NCBI GenBank assembly: GCA_013397845.1
Contig: VZTG01005247.1
Coordinates: 1 to 64,000 of the forward strand
Source of the DNA: Melanocharis versteri
Taxonomy: Eukaryota > Chordata > Aves > Passeriformes > Melanocharitidae
Reading direction: 5' to 3'
DNA: 64,000 nt
A model generated the notes under the pieces. The model searched no databases, was not told the DNA's origin, and worked only from the letters and a program-made list of their open reading frames with translations. Position 1 is the stretch's first letter, and each line of letters starts with the position of its first letter. The position numbers were made by a program, and so were the translations under genes. Below are positions 21,581 to 32,075 of the stretch, piece by piece.

Positions 21581-24500
21581 TCCATGTTTCTTCTGTCTTC
21601 TTTCGCCAAACACTTGTGCCCCAGGAGCTGAGCTGGAGGAATATCCATGTGCCACTTGGATAAGGCCTGGGAACAGGAGGCTGTTCAGAGCCTCCTCCTG
21701 TTGATGGCACCGAGGTCTCCCCTGATCGTGGAGGGTGGCCCTGGGGCTGATGGGGGCTGGGACCTGGAGGTGTGGGGCTGCAGCTGCTTCGGGAACAGCA
21801 GCAGCGTGGGAGGGAGCAGGTGTTTGAGGGGAGAGGGAGAGGAGCAGCCAGGGGTGCTGGGGTGGGCACTGCAGGGGAGAGGGGGACTGGCCCTGAAGGG
21901 CTTTTGGCTCCATCCAGGGAGTCCCTCCAGGGAAGCTGGCAGTGGAGAGGGGGGACTGTCCCTCTGTGCTCAGGAGCCACCTGCTCCTGGGCATCTTGTG
22001 GGCTTCTCATGCTCACCGTTAAGCCAAGAGAAGAGCTGATTTCATAGAATCCCAGCAGATCCAGGAGGGTTCCCATGTCCCTTCAGTGCTGCTGCAGGCT
22101 TTGTCCCCAGGGCTCCTGTGTACCAGTTGTTTTATCTGCCAAGGCTGCTATCCCTGAGCCCCTCTGTGCCTCCCAGCTCACCACATTACCCCCAAATTCC
22201 AGCCCATCCTCTGCAGGGCATTGCAGCAGATGCTGCTTTCCAGGGAGAGACTCAAGCACAGCCCTTCCCTGTGAGAAAGCAGGATAAGGGCGGGGAGAGG
22301 GACAGGTTGGTTTGGGCTGGGGGTGAGGGGAGCAGCGGGCTCACCGCAGGCAGGGCAGGGACCGGAGGGGGGACACGGTGCCTGGCTGAGCCCCTGCCGG
22401 GCTGTAGTTGCAGGATCCAGCACTGGATGTCACCACAGACCCGTGCAGAGGGATGGAGCCCTGGGGCTGCCGGTGTGTCCCCCTCAGTGAGGGGCACAGC
22501 CGAGGGCCAGGCAGGACCCTGGGAGTTCAGGATTGGGGTGCACTTCAGCAGGGAGCGGGGGGACCCCAGGACTGGCAGCTGCTGTCCTTGTCCCTGCTGA
22601 ACACTGGCATTTCTTCCAGGAACAGCACGACTGGGCTGCTCTGGCCTTGCCTCCTCGGGGCTCGTGGGAGCAGTGTGGGGGCCCAGAGCATCCCCGGAGG
22701 CTGCAGAGCATCCCCCGGGGGCTGCAGGGCCCCGCCGTGCTGCTGGCACAGCACCAGGACCGGGGACATCCGGCTGGGAGCAGCCAGGGTCGCTGGGAGC
22801 TGATGAGTCCTGGCAGGCAGCGGCGCCCGGCTCCCCATTCGGGTCCTGTCAATTTAAATGTTAATTTAGTAACTAAATTAATTACCCATGTGCCAAGCCC
22901 AGCCTGCGTGGGCTGTCCCTTGGGCTCGGCTCTCCGCAGGCTCCTGAGGCATCTCCGGAGCCAATCCCTCCTGGATTCATCCTGCTTGGCTGCCCCTTGC
23001 TGCAGGAGGATGCGGATGGTGCCCCGTGGGCAGCCTGAAGGGGCGAGGGCTGGGTGCTTCCTGCTGCCACGTTCTGTGGGAAAGCTGAGGAGCGGTGTAG
23101 GGAGCACGCTGGAGCACCTGAAATCCCATCGGAGGGCCTGGGGTGGGTGCGGGACCAACAGCCCCCACAGCCTGGTCCTGGGAGTCAAGGGGAGCCCCTC
23201 AACTGCACTGTTTCCCAAAAGGGAAACTGAGGCACAGGGGAAAAGAGAAATGGGCTCCATCGTGCCCAGGCGGAGCAGCATCTCTGAGGCTGAGGAGCCT
23301 GAACAATTAGGAGCGATGAAGATCATCTAAAAATAGAGATTTGTAAATGTCAGGTTGGCGAGGGGTCGGGAAACGTGCTGGGAGGATGGAGCACTCTGCG
23401 GGACTGCCTGAGCCCGCGTGTCCTTAGGCAGGACGAGGGAGCTGCACTGATCTGCCCTGGCTTGATCCTGGCTCCCTGAGAGACCCCCAAACCCCCAGAA
23501 CTGGCTGATGTGGATCACCCTGGACAGCACCACAGGCATTTTCTGGGCTGTTTCATCCTGACAGGAGCTGCAGAAGATTCCAGCTCTGCTTTGGATGGCA
23601 GATGGGGTGGGGGACACCAGGCCCTCAACATAAGTTATTTTCCACTGGCTTTTGATAGGAGGAAACTTCAGCAAAGGCCTGAGGCCCCGTGGGATGATCC
23701 CAGCCTCAGGATTTGGCTGATGTGCTGCCAAAACCACCTCAGAGATTTCAGTCCCCCTCTCTGTGGAGATGATGGGAGCCTGGTGGCACAGGGACACCCA
23801 GCAGATGTTATCCCCTCCATCACCTCCAGCCCTGCCAGCTTCTCCCTCATCCCCAGAATCCCACCTGTCCCCAACGTGCCAAAAACTTGCTTAAAACAGC
23901 TGGGAACAGAGGTTTATTTGGAAAAATAATCCAGATTGGGGCAGATTAGTGCAAACACGTCCTTCCCCATCTGCCTGGGCAGTGCTGTGCCAGCTCCCTG
24001 AGGGGCTGCCTGGAGCCAGGCTTGGGGAAAACACACAGCTCTGCTCATTCCAGGGGCTTTGACCTGCCCCCTGAGCCCCCTGGCCAAGCTGAGTGTCCCC
24101 AGCCCCTGTCCCTCAGGAAAAGTCTCCCGATCCCTGGTGGTGTCACCTCCAGCCCCCTCCTCGCTGCTGGGGACAGGCCAGTGCCCAGCAAGGAACTTCC
24201 ATCTCCCAGAAACATCCCACCCTGGCTAATTAGAAACATTCATAGGTACACAGGAGAAATGCCTATTAACAACACCAGTTCCTTTGGCAGGGCACAGCAG
24301 CTGCCTCTGCGCCAGAGGAAGGACAAACAGAGCCCTGTCCTGGGTGTGGAGCTCCTGAAGCTGCCCAGTGTTTCAAGTGAACCCTGCTGAGGACCGAAAC
24401 CCACTTCTGTGGGGTTTCTCCCCTGTGCAAACCCTTCCCTGGATCAGGAACTCGACCCTGCTTTGTTTGTGCCTCAGTTTCCCCAAGCTCTGAGGGTAAT

Positions 24501-25890
24501 GTCCCTGTCTTGCATTTCCTACAGGAATCAATGACAAGCAGAGGGGTATTTTTCCTCCCTCTGAAGGTTTGAGTTAATTTGTGGTAACGGAAGAAGGAAT
24601 GTGAGGATGAAGGAGCCTGGTGTGAAGGTTCTCAGGGGTGAAGTTGCTTGGGGAGAACTAAATACCATTAATTTTGTGTGCTTCTGTAAGAACGAGGCAG
24701 CTGCTGGCTGATTTGCTTCCCTGCCCCAGTGCAGGGGCACCACAGCCCTGCGCTCAGCAAGGACACGGGTGATGCTTCAGCTCAGTTATTTCTCCTGCGT
24801 GAATCCAGCTGCCATCACCGTGCTGGGAGTTTTGGCCTCCTCTGCACTAAAGGAGACCACGCTCAGCCTCTCTCCGAGAGCCCTGGGCACCATGGAGCAC
24901 GCTGGGCCACAGCTGGGACACCCGGAGCGGTGACACGAGCACCTGAACACCCCCGGGCCGTGTGCTGGGGGCTGGGCGCAGGCAGGGCTGCCCATCCCAG
25001 CTCCAGCTGCACCCACATCCACCTGCCCGGCCAAACCTTCCTGCCCGCCGGCTGCATCGGCCCAGGGAACATCGCAGCTTTGCAAAATAAGGAAGGAAAA
25101 GCACATCTGAAAGCCTGCGCTGGTGGCAAAGCACCAGTGGCATTTCATGTGCAGGGCATATAAGTAGACATTTTTTGGCTTTTTTCCCCCCCTGTTTTGG
25201 TGATGAGCCACTGCAGGGGGCTCTGAGCATCCTTTGCTTGGTTCGTATCACGGATGCTGTTTCTATCCTGCGTTTCCTTCGGCTCCAGGAGCTGCTGGGG
25301 TAACTTTCCACTTGGGCAACAGCTCCCTGCCATGAGCCTGGGAGGGCCACATTCCTTCATGGAAAGGGACTGCATGCAAACGTGATGGCAGCTGGGATTC
25401 TCCAAACACAGGGCCATCTTTGGGAACCCAAAAAGCACATTTTGAGTCTCAGCTCGGTGACAATGCCCTACTCCAGATGTTCCCTAACCCTGCTCCTTCA
25501 TCACGTGTGGGTTATGCGCTGCACAGAATAATATTGATGCTAACAAGCCACAGGAACGGTGCTCCCACAGCTGGTTATCCACCCCCATCCTGCCCCCTGC
25601 ATGTCGCCTGAAGGGGCTTGGCAACCCCAGCAGGGGTCTCCCTGCACCCAGTTTGGAGGGCCAGGATGCTCCAAACCTTCAGCACCAAAAGAAGCACCCT
25701 CATCCCCTGGGGACCAAAAGCCACCAGCGGCCTCAGGAAAAGCTGGAGCAACCAGCTGCCCCCACCAGCCACCCCTTGAGGGAAAGGGCTTTGGAGCCAG
25801 GGAGTGTTTGGCCACTTCTCCGTTTGCCTGGAGGCGATTTCCTTCCTGTTATCTATCACCAGGCTCTGGCGGCTGCTGCCAGACTGGTGC
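21581..25890. other. GC-rich intergenic region
   Basis: No coding exon recognised. Several 100-280 codon open frames exist on both strands but overlap one another, are rich in Pro, Gly, Ser and Arg, and have no domain or splice structure. No CR1 was found. A perfect AT-rich inverted repeat sits at 22861-22881. KCNE3 and P4HA3, the neighbours I would expect from the human locus, are not visible. Confidence 0.6.
22861..22881. repeat. Perfect inverted repeat, AT-rich
   Basis: Arms TTAATTTAGT and ACTAAATTAA are exact reverse complements around a single A. It lies in an AT-rich island of about 45 bases (22850-22890) inside strongly GC-rich DNA. It could be a homeodomain-type binding site cluster or chance. 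Confidence 0.7.
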
Positions 25891-25895
25891 TCTGT

Positions 25896-26187
25896 TCCCT
25901 GCTCCAACAACCCTGCTCAGCCCGCAGAGCCCTCCAGGCTTCTCCCTGCTCCAAAATCCCCGGTCAGCCAGCAGAGCTCTCCAGGCTTCTCCCTGCTCCA
26001 ACACCCGCATCTGCCCACAGAGCTCTCCAGGCTTCTCCCTGCTCCAACATTCCCGGTCTGCCCGCAGAGCTCTCCAGGCTTCTCCCTGCTCCAACACCCC
26101 CGGTCTGCCCGCAGAGCTCTCCAGGCTTCTCCCTGCTCCAACATCCCCGCTCAGCCAGCAGAGCCCTCCAGGCTTCTCCCTGCTCCA
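25896..26187. repeat. 47-bp minisatellite, about six units
   Basis: Unit centred on 'ctccaggcttctccctgctc' with CAGAGC at 25925, 25972, 26018, 26065, 26112 and 26159, so spacings are 47, 46, 47, 47, 47. Units differ mainly in the spacer (ccggtctgcccg, cgctcagccag, gcatctgccca). No stop in the unit keeps several frames open on both strands; these frames are not genes. Confidence 0.92.
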
Positions 26188-26189
26188 TG

Positions 26190-27600
26190 GTCACTCTTGC
26201 CAGGGCTCCCCAGCTCTGTCCCTAGCAGCGGATGCTGCACCCCTGGAGTCACAGCTGGGGCATGCTCTGCCAGAAATGCAAATCCACCCTGCTGCCCCTT
26301 CTTTCGCTCAGGGGCTGCAGTTTGGCTGCACTGGGGTGGGAAGTGGAGGGCAGAGGTGGGGAGGTGGACGAAGGCAAGGGCTGGCTGATTTCTCTCCTTG
26401 TAACGGATTGCACGGAGTGACAAGGTGACACCGGAGCCCAGAAGCTCCTACAATGCGGGGCAAACCTCAGGAAAAGGTCCTCAAAATGCAACAAATTTCA
26501 GAATGAGCTGAGCCATGGGGGGTCTCAGGATTCCCCAGGAACCAGGATAGAGTGGGGAACCAGCTCCCTGTTCAGTAGGACCAGCTCAGAGCATCCAGCA
26601 AAATCATTTTGATGCTCAGTGCTGTATCTCAACACAGCCCAGCTGCGGGCTCTGCTCCCGCTCTCCTTTCCCAACCGACCCACCTCGACATTGGGATTTC
26701 AAGGGGAGGAAGTTCAAAGGGAAAAAATGCAAAGGATCCTGCACCAGGCTGCATCCCTCCCGGAGCCTCTGGGCCCGCCCGGGATGGAAATAACTGCTTT
26801 CCACCTGGCAGCTGAGTCCACACGCACTCCCACAGAACTCTCACTTCCAAACGCAGCACGCCGGGCACCAGCTGCTCCCGAGCATCCCTGAACACCTGGC
26901 AGAGCCTGGCGCCGGCCCCGGCACGGCTGGATGCGGCCGCGCTCCTCACCCTGCCCGCCTCGCCTGCACCAGCCTCCCGCTACGAGAAAGGTGAACGCAG
27001 ACGGATCCAAATGCAACGCTTCGGTTTTCACCCCAGCACCGACACTCAGCATTTTAAGATGCCACACCGCAAAAGCTGCAGCTTGCTTTCGGGAAGTGCT
27101 GCAGCCCCACAGCCGGAGATGCTCTGCGCTCTGGCACCTCATGAATTACGTACCAAACCACCCGGGAGAGAAAAATTGCTTTAGAAAACTGTTACCTGGA
27201 TAGTTTTCCTGAGCCCCTGCGCTGCTGCCAGGGAAGGATCAGGGCTGGCAGAGCTTGAGACAAGCCACACAAAACCCCTCTGCATCCCTGGCCACCAAAC
27301 CAGCTCAGGAAGAGAAGTTTCAAAGCACCGATGAAAACAGAGGAGCCCAGAGCTCCCTTCCTCTGGCAAACCAACCACAATAACTTCGCTTCAGCCACGG
27401 GGATATTCGGAAATTGTTTGCAAGGAGCTTTATAGAAAATAGACGATGGAGTGGGTGCAGCTTTCAATATATTTGCTCTAGGATATAGTAACAGGCACTA
27501 AAGCAAACACGGGCAGGGGAATTAGGGCAGGAGCTTCTGCTTCGCTCGTTTTAAATTACAAAGCGCCGAGACAGCCAGGTCTACGCTACATTCTAGAGTC
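26190..27600. other. Intergenic DNA before the CpG-rich block
   Basis: No gene or transposon recognised. GC content and CpG frequency rise from about 26.86 kb ('ggcgccggccccggcacggc'). This may include the 3' flank or 3' UTR of the minus-strand LRR gene. Confidence 0.45.
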
Positions 27601-28078
27601 AAAGGGCTGCCCCCGCGTGCCCCGGGGAACATGCACGCAGCCGGCAGAGGCGTTTCCTACAGCTGCATCGCTTTGTGCCTAGAACGAGCTGGAAATGTCA
27701 TCGAACAAAACTAAACGGATAAACGGGCTCGGAAAAGCACATCGCTTCTCGCGGGGAGCAGCTGGACGGTGTGTTCTCCTCTTTGCAGCGAAACAAAAAG
27801 GGAAAAAACCAAGAAATCAAGTTAAACTTTGCACCTGTCAAATAGAAATCTAATAGGAAAGAGAGCTGTACATGGTCAAAGTCAAGTCCAGGCTCCAGGA
27901 ACGTCCAGGAGGACAGTTTCAGGTATTGCCCGCGGCTCCCCGGGCTGCGCCAAGCAAACACTCGGCTGCGAGCGCCGAGCCGCGCATCCCGCGTGCCAGA
28001 GCGACCCGCCGCCGCGCAGGGAGCGGGCGCGGAAGCTTCCCGATCCTCCGGGAGCGCCGGGGCTGCGCACGGCAGCAC

Positions 28079-28645
28079 NNNNNNNNNNNNNNNNNNNNNN
28101 NNNNNNNNNNNNNNNNNNNNNNNNNNNNNNNNNNNNNNNNNNNNNNNNNNNNNNNNNNNNNNNNNNNNNNNNNNNNNNNNNNNNNNNNNNNNNNNNNNNN
28201 NNNNNNNNNNNNNNNNNNNNNNNNNNNNNNNNNNNNNNNNNNNNNNNNNNNNNNNNNNNNNNNNNNNNNNNNNNNNNNNNNNNNNNNNNNNNNNNNNNNN
28301 NNNNNNNNNNNNNNNNNNNNNNNNNNNNNNNNNNNNNNNNNNNNNNNNNNNNNNNNNNNNNNNNNNNNNNNNNNNNNNNNNNNNNNNNNNNNNNNNNNNN
28401 NNNNNNNNNNNNNNNNNNNNNNNNNNNNNNNNNNNNNNNNNNNNNNNNNNNNNNNNNNNNNNNNNNNNNNNNNNNNNNNNNNNNNNNNNNNNNNNNNNNN
28501 NNNNNNNNNNNNNNNNNNNNNNNNNNNNNNNNNNNNNNNNNNNNNNNNNNNNNNNNNNNNNNNNNNNNNNNNNNNNNNNNNNNNNNNNNNNNNNNNNNNN
28601 NNNNNNNNNNNNNNNNNNNNNNNNNNNNNNNNNNNNNNNNNNNNN
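28079..28645. other. Assembly gap (567 N)
   Basis: Run of N inside very GC-rich DNA, cutting the LRR gene in the middle. A length of 567 is 189 codons, which may be an estimate rather than the true size. GC-rich avian CpG islands commonly drop out of short-read assemblies. Confidence 0.98.
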
Positions 28646-28879
28646 TTGTGGCTCAGGTCGAGGGTGCGCAGGGCGGGCAGGCCCTGCAGGGCCATGTCCT
28701 CGATGGTGTGGATGTTGTCGTGGCGCAGGCGGAGCAGGCGGAGGTCGCGCAGCGGGCGGGCGGCGAAGGCGGCGCGGGACAGGACGCTCAGGTTGCTGCC
28801 GGCGATGCTGAGGTTGTGGACGGCGGCCGGCAGCTCCCTCGGGGGCTCCTCCAGCCTCTCGTAGCGGCACTGCACCAGC
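28646..28879 (-). CDS. LRR transmembrane protein fragment, trophoblast glycoprotein family (TPBGL-like), cut at both ends by gaps
   Basis: The minus-strand frame gives LVQCRYERLEEPPRELPAAV, HNLSIAGSNLSVLSRAAFAA, RPLRDLRLLRLRHDNIHTIE, DMALQGLPALRTLDLSH (77 residues). It holds the end of a cysteine LRR N-cap (QC...PPRELP) followed by LRRs with LxxLxL spacing and two N-linked glycosylation sequons (NLS). The order N-L-S-I-x-G-x-N-L-S-V-L, A-A-F-A, then G-L-P-x-L-x-x-L-D-L-S-H, resembles TPBG and especially TPBGL, type I membrane glycoproteins (TPBG acts in Wnt signalling). The first part (signal peptide, first cysteines) is missing at the single N (28880). The rest, including the expected membrane helix, must lie in the 28079-28645 gap; no membrane segment is seen beyond it. 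Another LRR family remains possible. Confidence 0.65.
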
Positions 28880-28950
28880 NGGGACGGGTTGGGGCTGTCC
28901 GGCGCTGCGGGTTGGGCTGAGGAGCGCCGCGGGCAGCGGCCGTCGGGGGG

Positions 28951-28983
28951 AGCTGAGCCGGGCTCGGCTGAGCCGGGCTCGGC
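28951..28983. repeat. 15-bp direct duplication
   Basis: 'gctgagccgggctcg' occurs twice in tandem beside the 5' end of the LRR fragment. Confidence 0.75.
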
Positions 28984-29044
28984 ACCGAACCCAGCGAGCC
29001 CCCGCCGCTGCGGGGTCCTGGGGGCTGGGCAGGGCTGGCGCGGT

Positions 29045-29340
29045 CCCCTCGCTGCCCGAGGAGGGATTAGGGGACGTCGCGGTCCCCATCGAGCCCGGGG
29101 AGGATTTGGAGGCTGTCCCGGTCCTTTCCCAGCAAGGTGGGAGTTGGGGGGCTGCTGCGGTGTGTCCCCCCCCAGCCCTGGGAGGGAATGAGGGCTGTCA
29201 CGGGGTCTTTCCTTTCCAGGGAGGATTTGGGGAATTACCTCAGACCCCTTCCATTCCAGGGAGGATTTAGGGGGTTGTCTCAGCTTGCCTCCAGCCGGAG
29301 AGGATCTAGGGGGTGTCCCACTGCCCTTCCAGCCCTGGTC
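29045..29340. repeat. Degenerate minisatellite, unit about 40 bp
   Basis: The core 'gggaggatttggggg' or a variant recurs at about 29060, 29099, 29135, 29179, 29219, 29260 and 29297, each followed by a pyrimidine-rich 'gtcccggtcctttcccag' type segment. Units are diverged, so the array is old. It lies just upstream of the LRR gene on its strand. Confidence 0.7.
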
Positions 29341-29677
29341 CCCATTCCCTGACCTGCCCCACAAGCCGGACACCCCGCAGCGTCCCTGAGCATTGCAGGG
29401 TCATCTCCCTCTGCTTCCAAGCCTGCTTGGTCCCCACCGGCATGCCGGGGGCTGCCCAGGGCCGGGGGGCACAGGGGGGGATCACAAGCCCCTGGCCATG
29501 GAGGATGGTGTTGGGGTGGGCATGGGATTTTTGGATGCTGGAGTGATGGACAGCCAGGGACTGGGAGCACAGTGTTCAGAGCCAGATGCAGCAGCAGTTG
29601 GATCCCCTTCGGTGCCTAAATACCTCCGTGGACCTGAGCTGGGGGTCACATTAAATGAACCCCATCCCGGGCACACA

Positions 29678-29816
29678 GAGTCCCAGAATGGTTTGGGTTG
29701 GAAAGGACCTTAAAGGGCATCCAGTCCTACCCCTGCCACGGGCTGGGACACCTTCCACTATCCCAGGTTGCTCCAAGCCCTGTCCAACCTGGCCTGGAAC
29801 AATTCCAGGGATGGGG
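29678..29816 (-). mobile_element. CR1 LINE 3' fragment
   Basis: 'agtcccagaatggtttgggt', 'tggaaaggaccttaaagggc', 'ctgggacaccttccactatc' and 'caacctggcctggaacaatt' are the complement of the CR1 3' region. Confidence 0.9.
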
Positions 29817-31484
29817 GTCTCATGGATCTTGATTTTTCTCCTCCTCTTTGTCCTTATGTCTCATCCTGACCTTTTCCCTAAAGTATTTCCAATCTTATTG
29901 GGGTTCCTTTCCCCAGAAGCTCTCCTGAATTTTACAGGGACCAGGTAAATTGTGGATGCTGCTGTGACTGGGTGGCTTGAGCTGCTCCTGACCACCCTTT
30001 GCTGCACTCCCAGAAATTGGGCAAACTCTGTATTTAAAGTGACAGTGTCTAACAGCAGCCAGAGAAATGAAGGAAGCTTGTGGAAGGGGTTGGGGAGAGA
30101 AGTGGACTTGGGAATGTGCCAGGTAACTGTGTGCCGTCACATATCCAAGAGTGGGGCAGCATCCACGGCGGGTTGGTGGGGAGAGCCAGGTGTGCAGTGG
30201 GTCGTGCTGAGCCAGCACTGCAGCACTCCCAGACGGAGCCTCCTCTCTCCCAAAATAGCACTTTGCAGCCCATTTATCACATTTAATTGCTATATTTAAA
30301 GAATTGATAGCACTCTGGAAGACAAGGCAGCGGGTGGGCGAGGTCAGCCCAGGTGAGCCAGGTCCTGGCAACTCTCACCAGCCGGGCTGCGAAGATCCCG
30401 GCACCTCTTGCTCCTTCTCTGGGCTCCGGAGAAGGAGCTGCCGTAAAAAAAGGCAGGCACCTTCCCTCCCAATCCAAAAGCCATAAAACACGGCGGGTGA
30501 GTGACGTTAGAGGTTATGGGAGAGCATGAGGCTCTCTGCAGCTGAACCCTTTGACTTTGAAGGGCGGAGATGCTCCAAGATTTGGAGGGGATGGGTGTTC
30601 CAGTGCCGTACTGCAGCAGGGTGACTTTGGGCACGTGGGGGCTCTTGCCTGGTGGCACCATGGTGACTTCCTTGGCTGCTGCAAACAGCCTGGGCTTCCC
30701 CAGGGGTGACTGGGGGTGGTGAGGTCATGGCATCCAGCTCAGCAGAGATGTGAGCCTTTGGGGAGCCAGGGCTGTGCCAGTGTGTGCCACAGATCCCGAG
30801 GTGCCAGCATCGACCCCCAGGTTGATGTTCTTCCTTCCCAGCTGTCAGTGGTCATACTGGAACCTGGAGCCCCTCAAACACACTGTGTACAGACCTTCAA
30901 ACCCCTGATGGACTTGGATCGATTTGGGAGCCTCCTCCACCATCCCACCCCCCACCATAATTCTGCATTTGAAGCAGCATTGAAGACTTCCTGTGGTTAA
31001 AGGCCAGGAGATTGCATCTGCCATTGCCATGTCTCAGGATGAGATTAGGTCAGGCTGATGTGATTTGTTCCTACAATTCCATACAGACCGTTACTCATCG
31101 CCTCGTTATCTTCTGGAGGCTTCCAAGGAGAATTGATTGCTTGTGCCATGTCTGTGGTAACCGCTGTCAGGCCACCTGCTCTGTGACATTGCTTCTCTTT
31201 CCCCCTCGTCAGTGGTGGCCTGGGTTATTTTTGGGTTTGCACCCTGGGGATGTGCAAGCACGGCTCTGGTTCCTGTCCCACTGTGTCCCACACTGTTTTT
31301 TTTGCTGTTGGTGCTGCTCTTGTTTGCAGATGGCTTTTTAGTGAAGGCTGGAACAAAAAGACAGTGAATGCTTTGGCTGGTTCCTTCTAGTGGTAGAGAG
31401 CATCATTCCTTCCCTCTCCATCTTTGTGTTTCCTGCTGCTGCGAACTGAGGCTGAAGGCTCTCCTCAACCTCCTCTGGGCAGAG
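29817..31484. other. Intergenic stretch without recognised genes
   Basis: Unique-looking sequence; no exon, transposon or tandem array identified. Confidence 0.5.
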
Positions 31485-32075
31485 CATGGATGGAGAGCAG
31501 CCCTGAGGAGAAGGACCTGGGGGGTGTTGCTGGGTGAAAAACTGGACATGCTCCAGCCCAGAAACCCCCCGTGCCCTGGGCTGATCCCCCAGTGTGGGCA
31601 GCAGGGGAGGGAGGATTCTGCCTCTCTGCCCCCTCAGGTGAGACCCCACTGCAGAGCTGCCCCAGCCCTGGGGACACAGCAGCAGGACGTGGAGCTGCTG
31701 GAGAGAGTCCAGAGGAGGCACCAGAGCTGCTCCAGGGCTGGAGCCCCTCTGCTCTGGAGCCAGGCTGGGAGAGGTGGGGGGGCTCACCTGGAGAGGAGAA
31801 GGCTCCAGGGAGAGCTCAGAGCCCTTCCAGGGCCTAAAGGGGCTCCAGGAGAGCTGGAGAGGGACTGGGGACAAGGGATGGAGGGACAGGACACAGGGAA
31901 TGGCTTCCTGCTGCCAGAAAGCAGGGTTAGTTGGGCTATTGGGAGGGAATTGTTCCCTGTGAGGGTGGGGAGGCCCTGGCACAGGGTGCCCAGAGAAGCT
32001 GTGGCTGCCCCTGGATCCCTGGCAGTGTCCAAGGCCAGGCTGGACAGCCTGGGATAGTGGAAGGTGTCCCTGCCA
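31485..32075 (+). mobile_element. Long CR1 LINE fragment
   Basis: Reads through the CR1 3' half: 'gagagtccagaggaggcacc', 'ctccagggctggagcccctc', 'aaaggggctccaggagagct', 'ccctggcacagggtgcccag' and 'gatagtggaaggtgtccctg'. About 590 bp, plus orientation. The final octamer end is lost. Confidence 0.92.

Larger units (their letters stand above)
27600..29110. promoter_or_regulatory. CpG-dense block (CpG-island-like) around the LRR gene
   Basis: Frequent CpG and GC-rich on both sides of the assembly gap ('gccgcgcatcccgcgtgcca', 'gcgcagcgggcgggcggcga'). It coincides with the LRR coding segment, as expected for an intronless, GC-rich family member. CpG counts were judged by eye. Confidence 0.6.

Noticed and set aside
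22484..23330. Overlapping 280- and 265-codon frames on opposite strands
   Set aside because: GC-rich DNA with few stops; no domain, no splice logic and mutual overlap on opposite strands.
25559..26428. 289-codon plus-strand frame
   Set aside because: Driven by the 47-bp tandem repeat; overlapping frames on both strands are equally long.
27698..29373. Frames of 330-484 codons over the N gap on both strands
   Set aside because: Length comes from the Ns counted as open. Only the 77-residue LRR segment has family features.
31485..32075. Possible endogenous retroviral LTR
   Set aside because: The sequence matches other CR1 copies in the window and has no LTR ends or primer-binding site.
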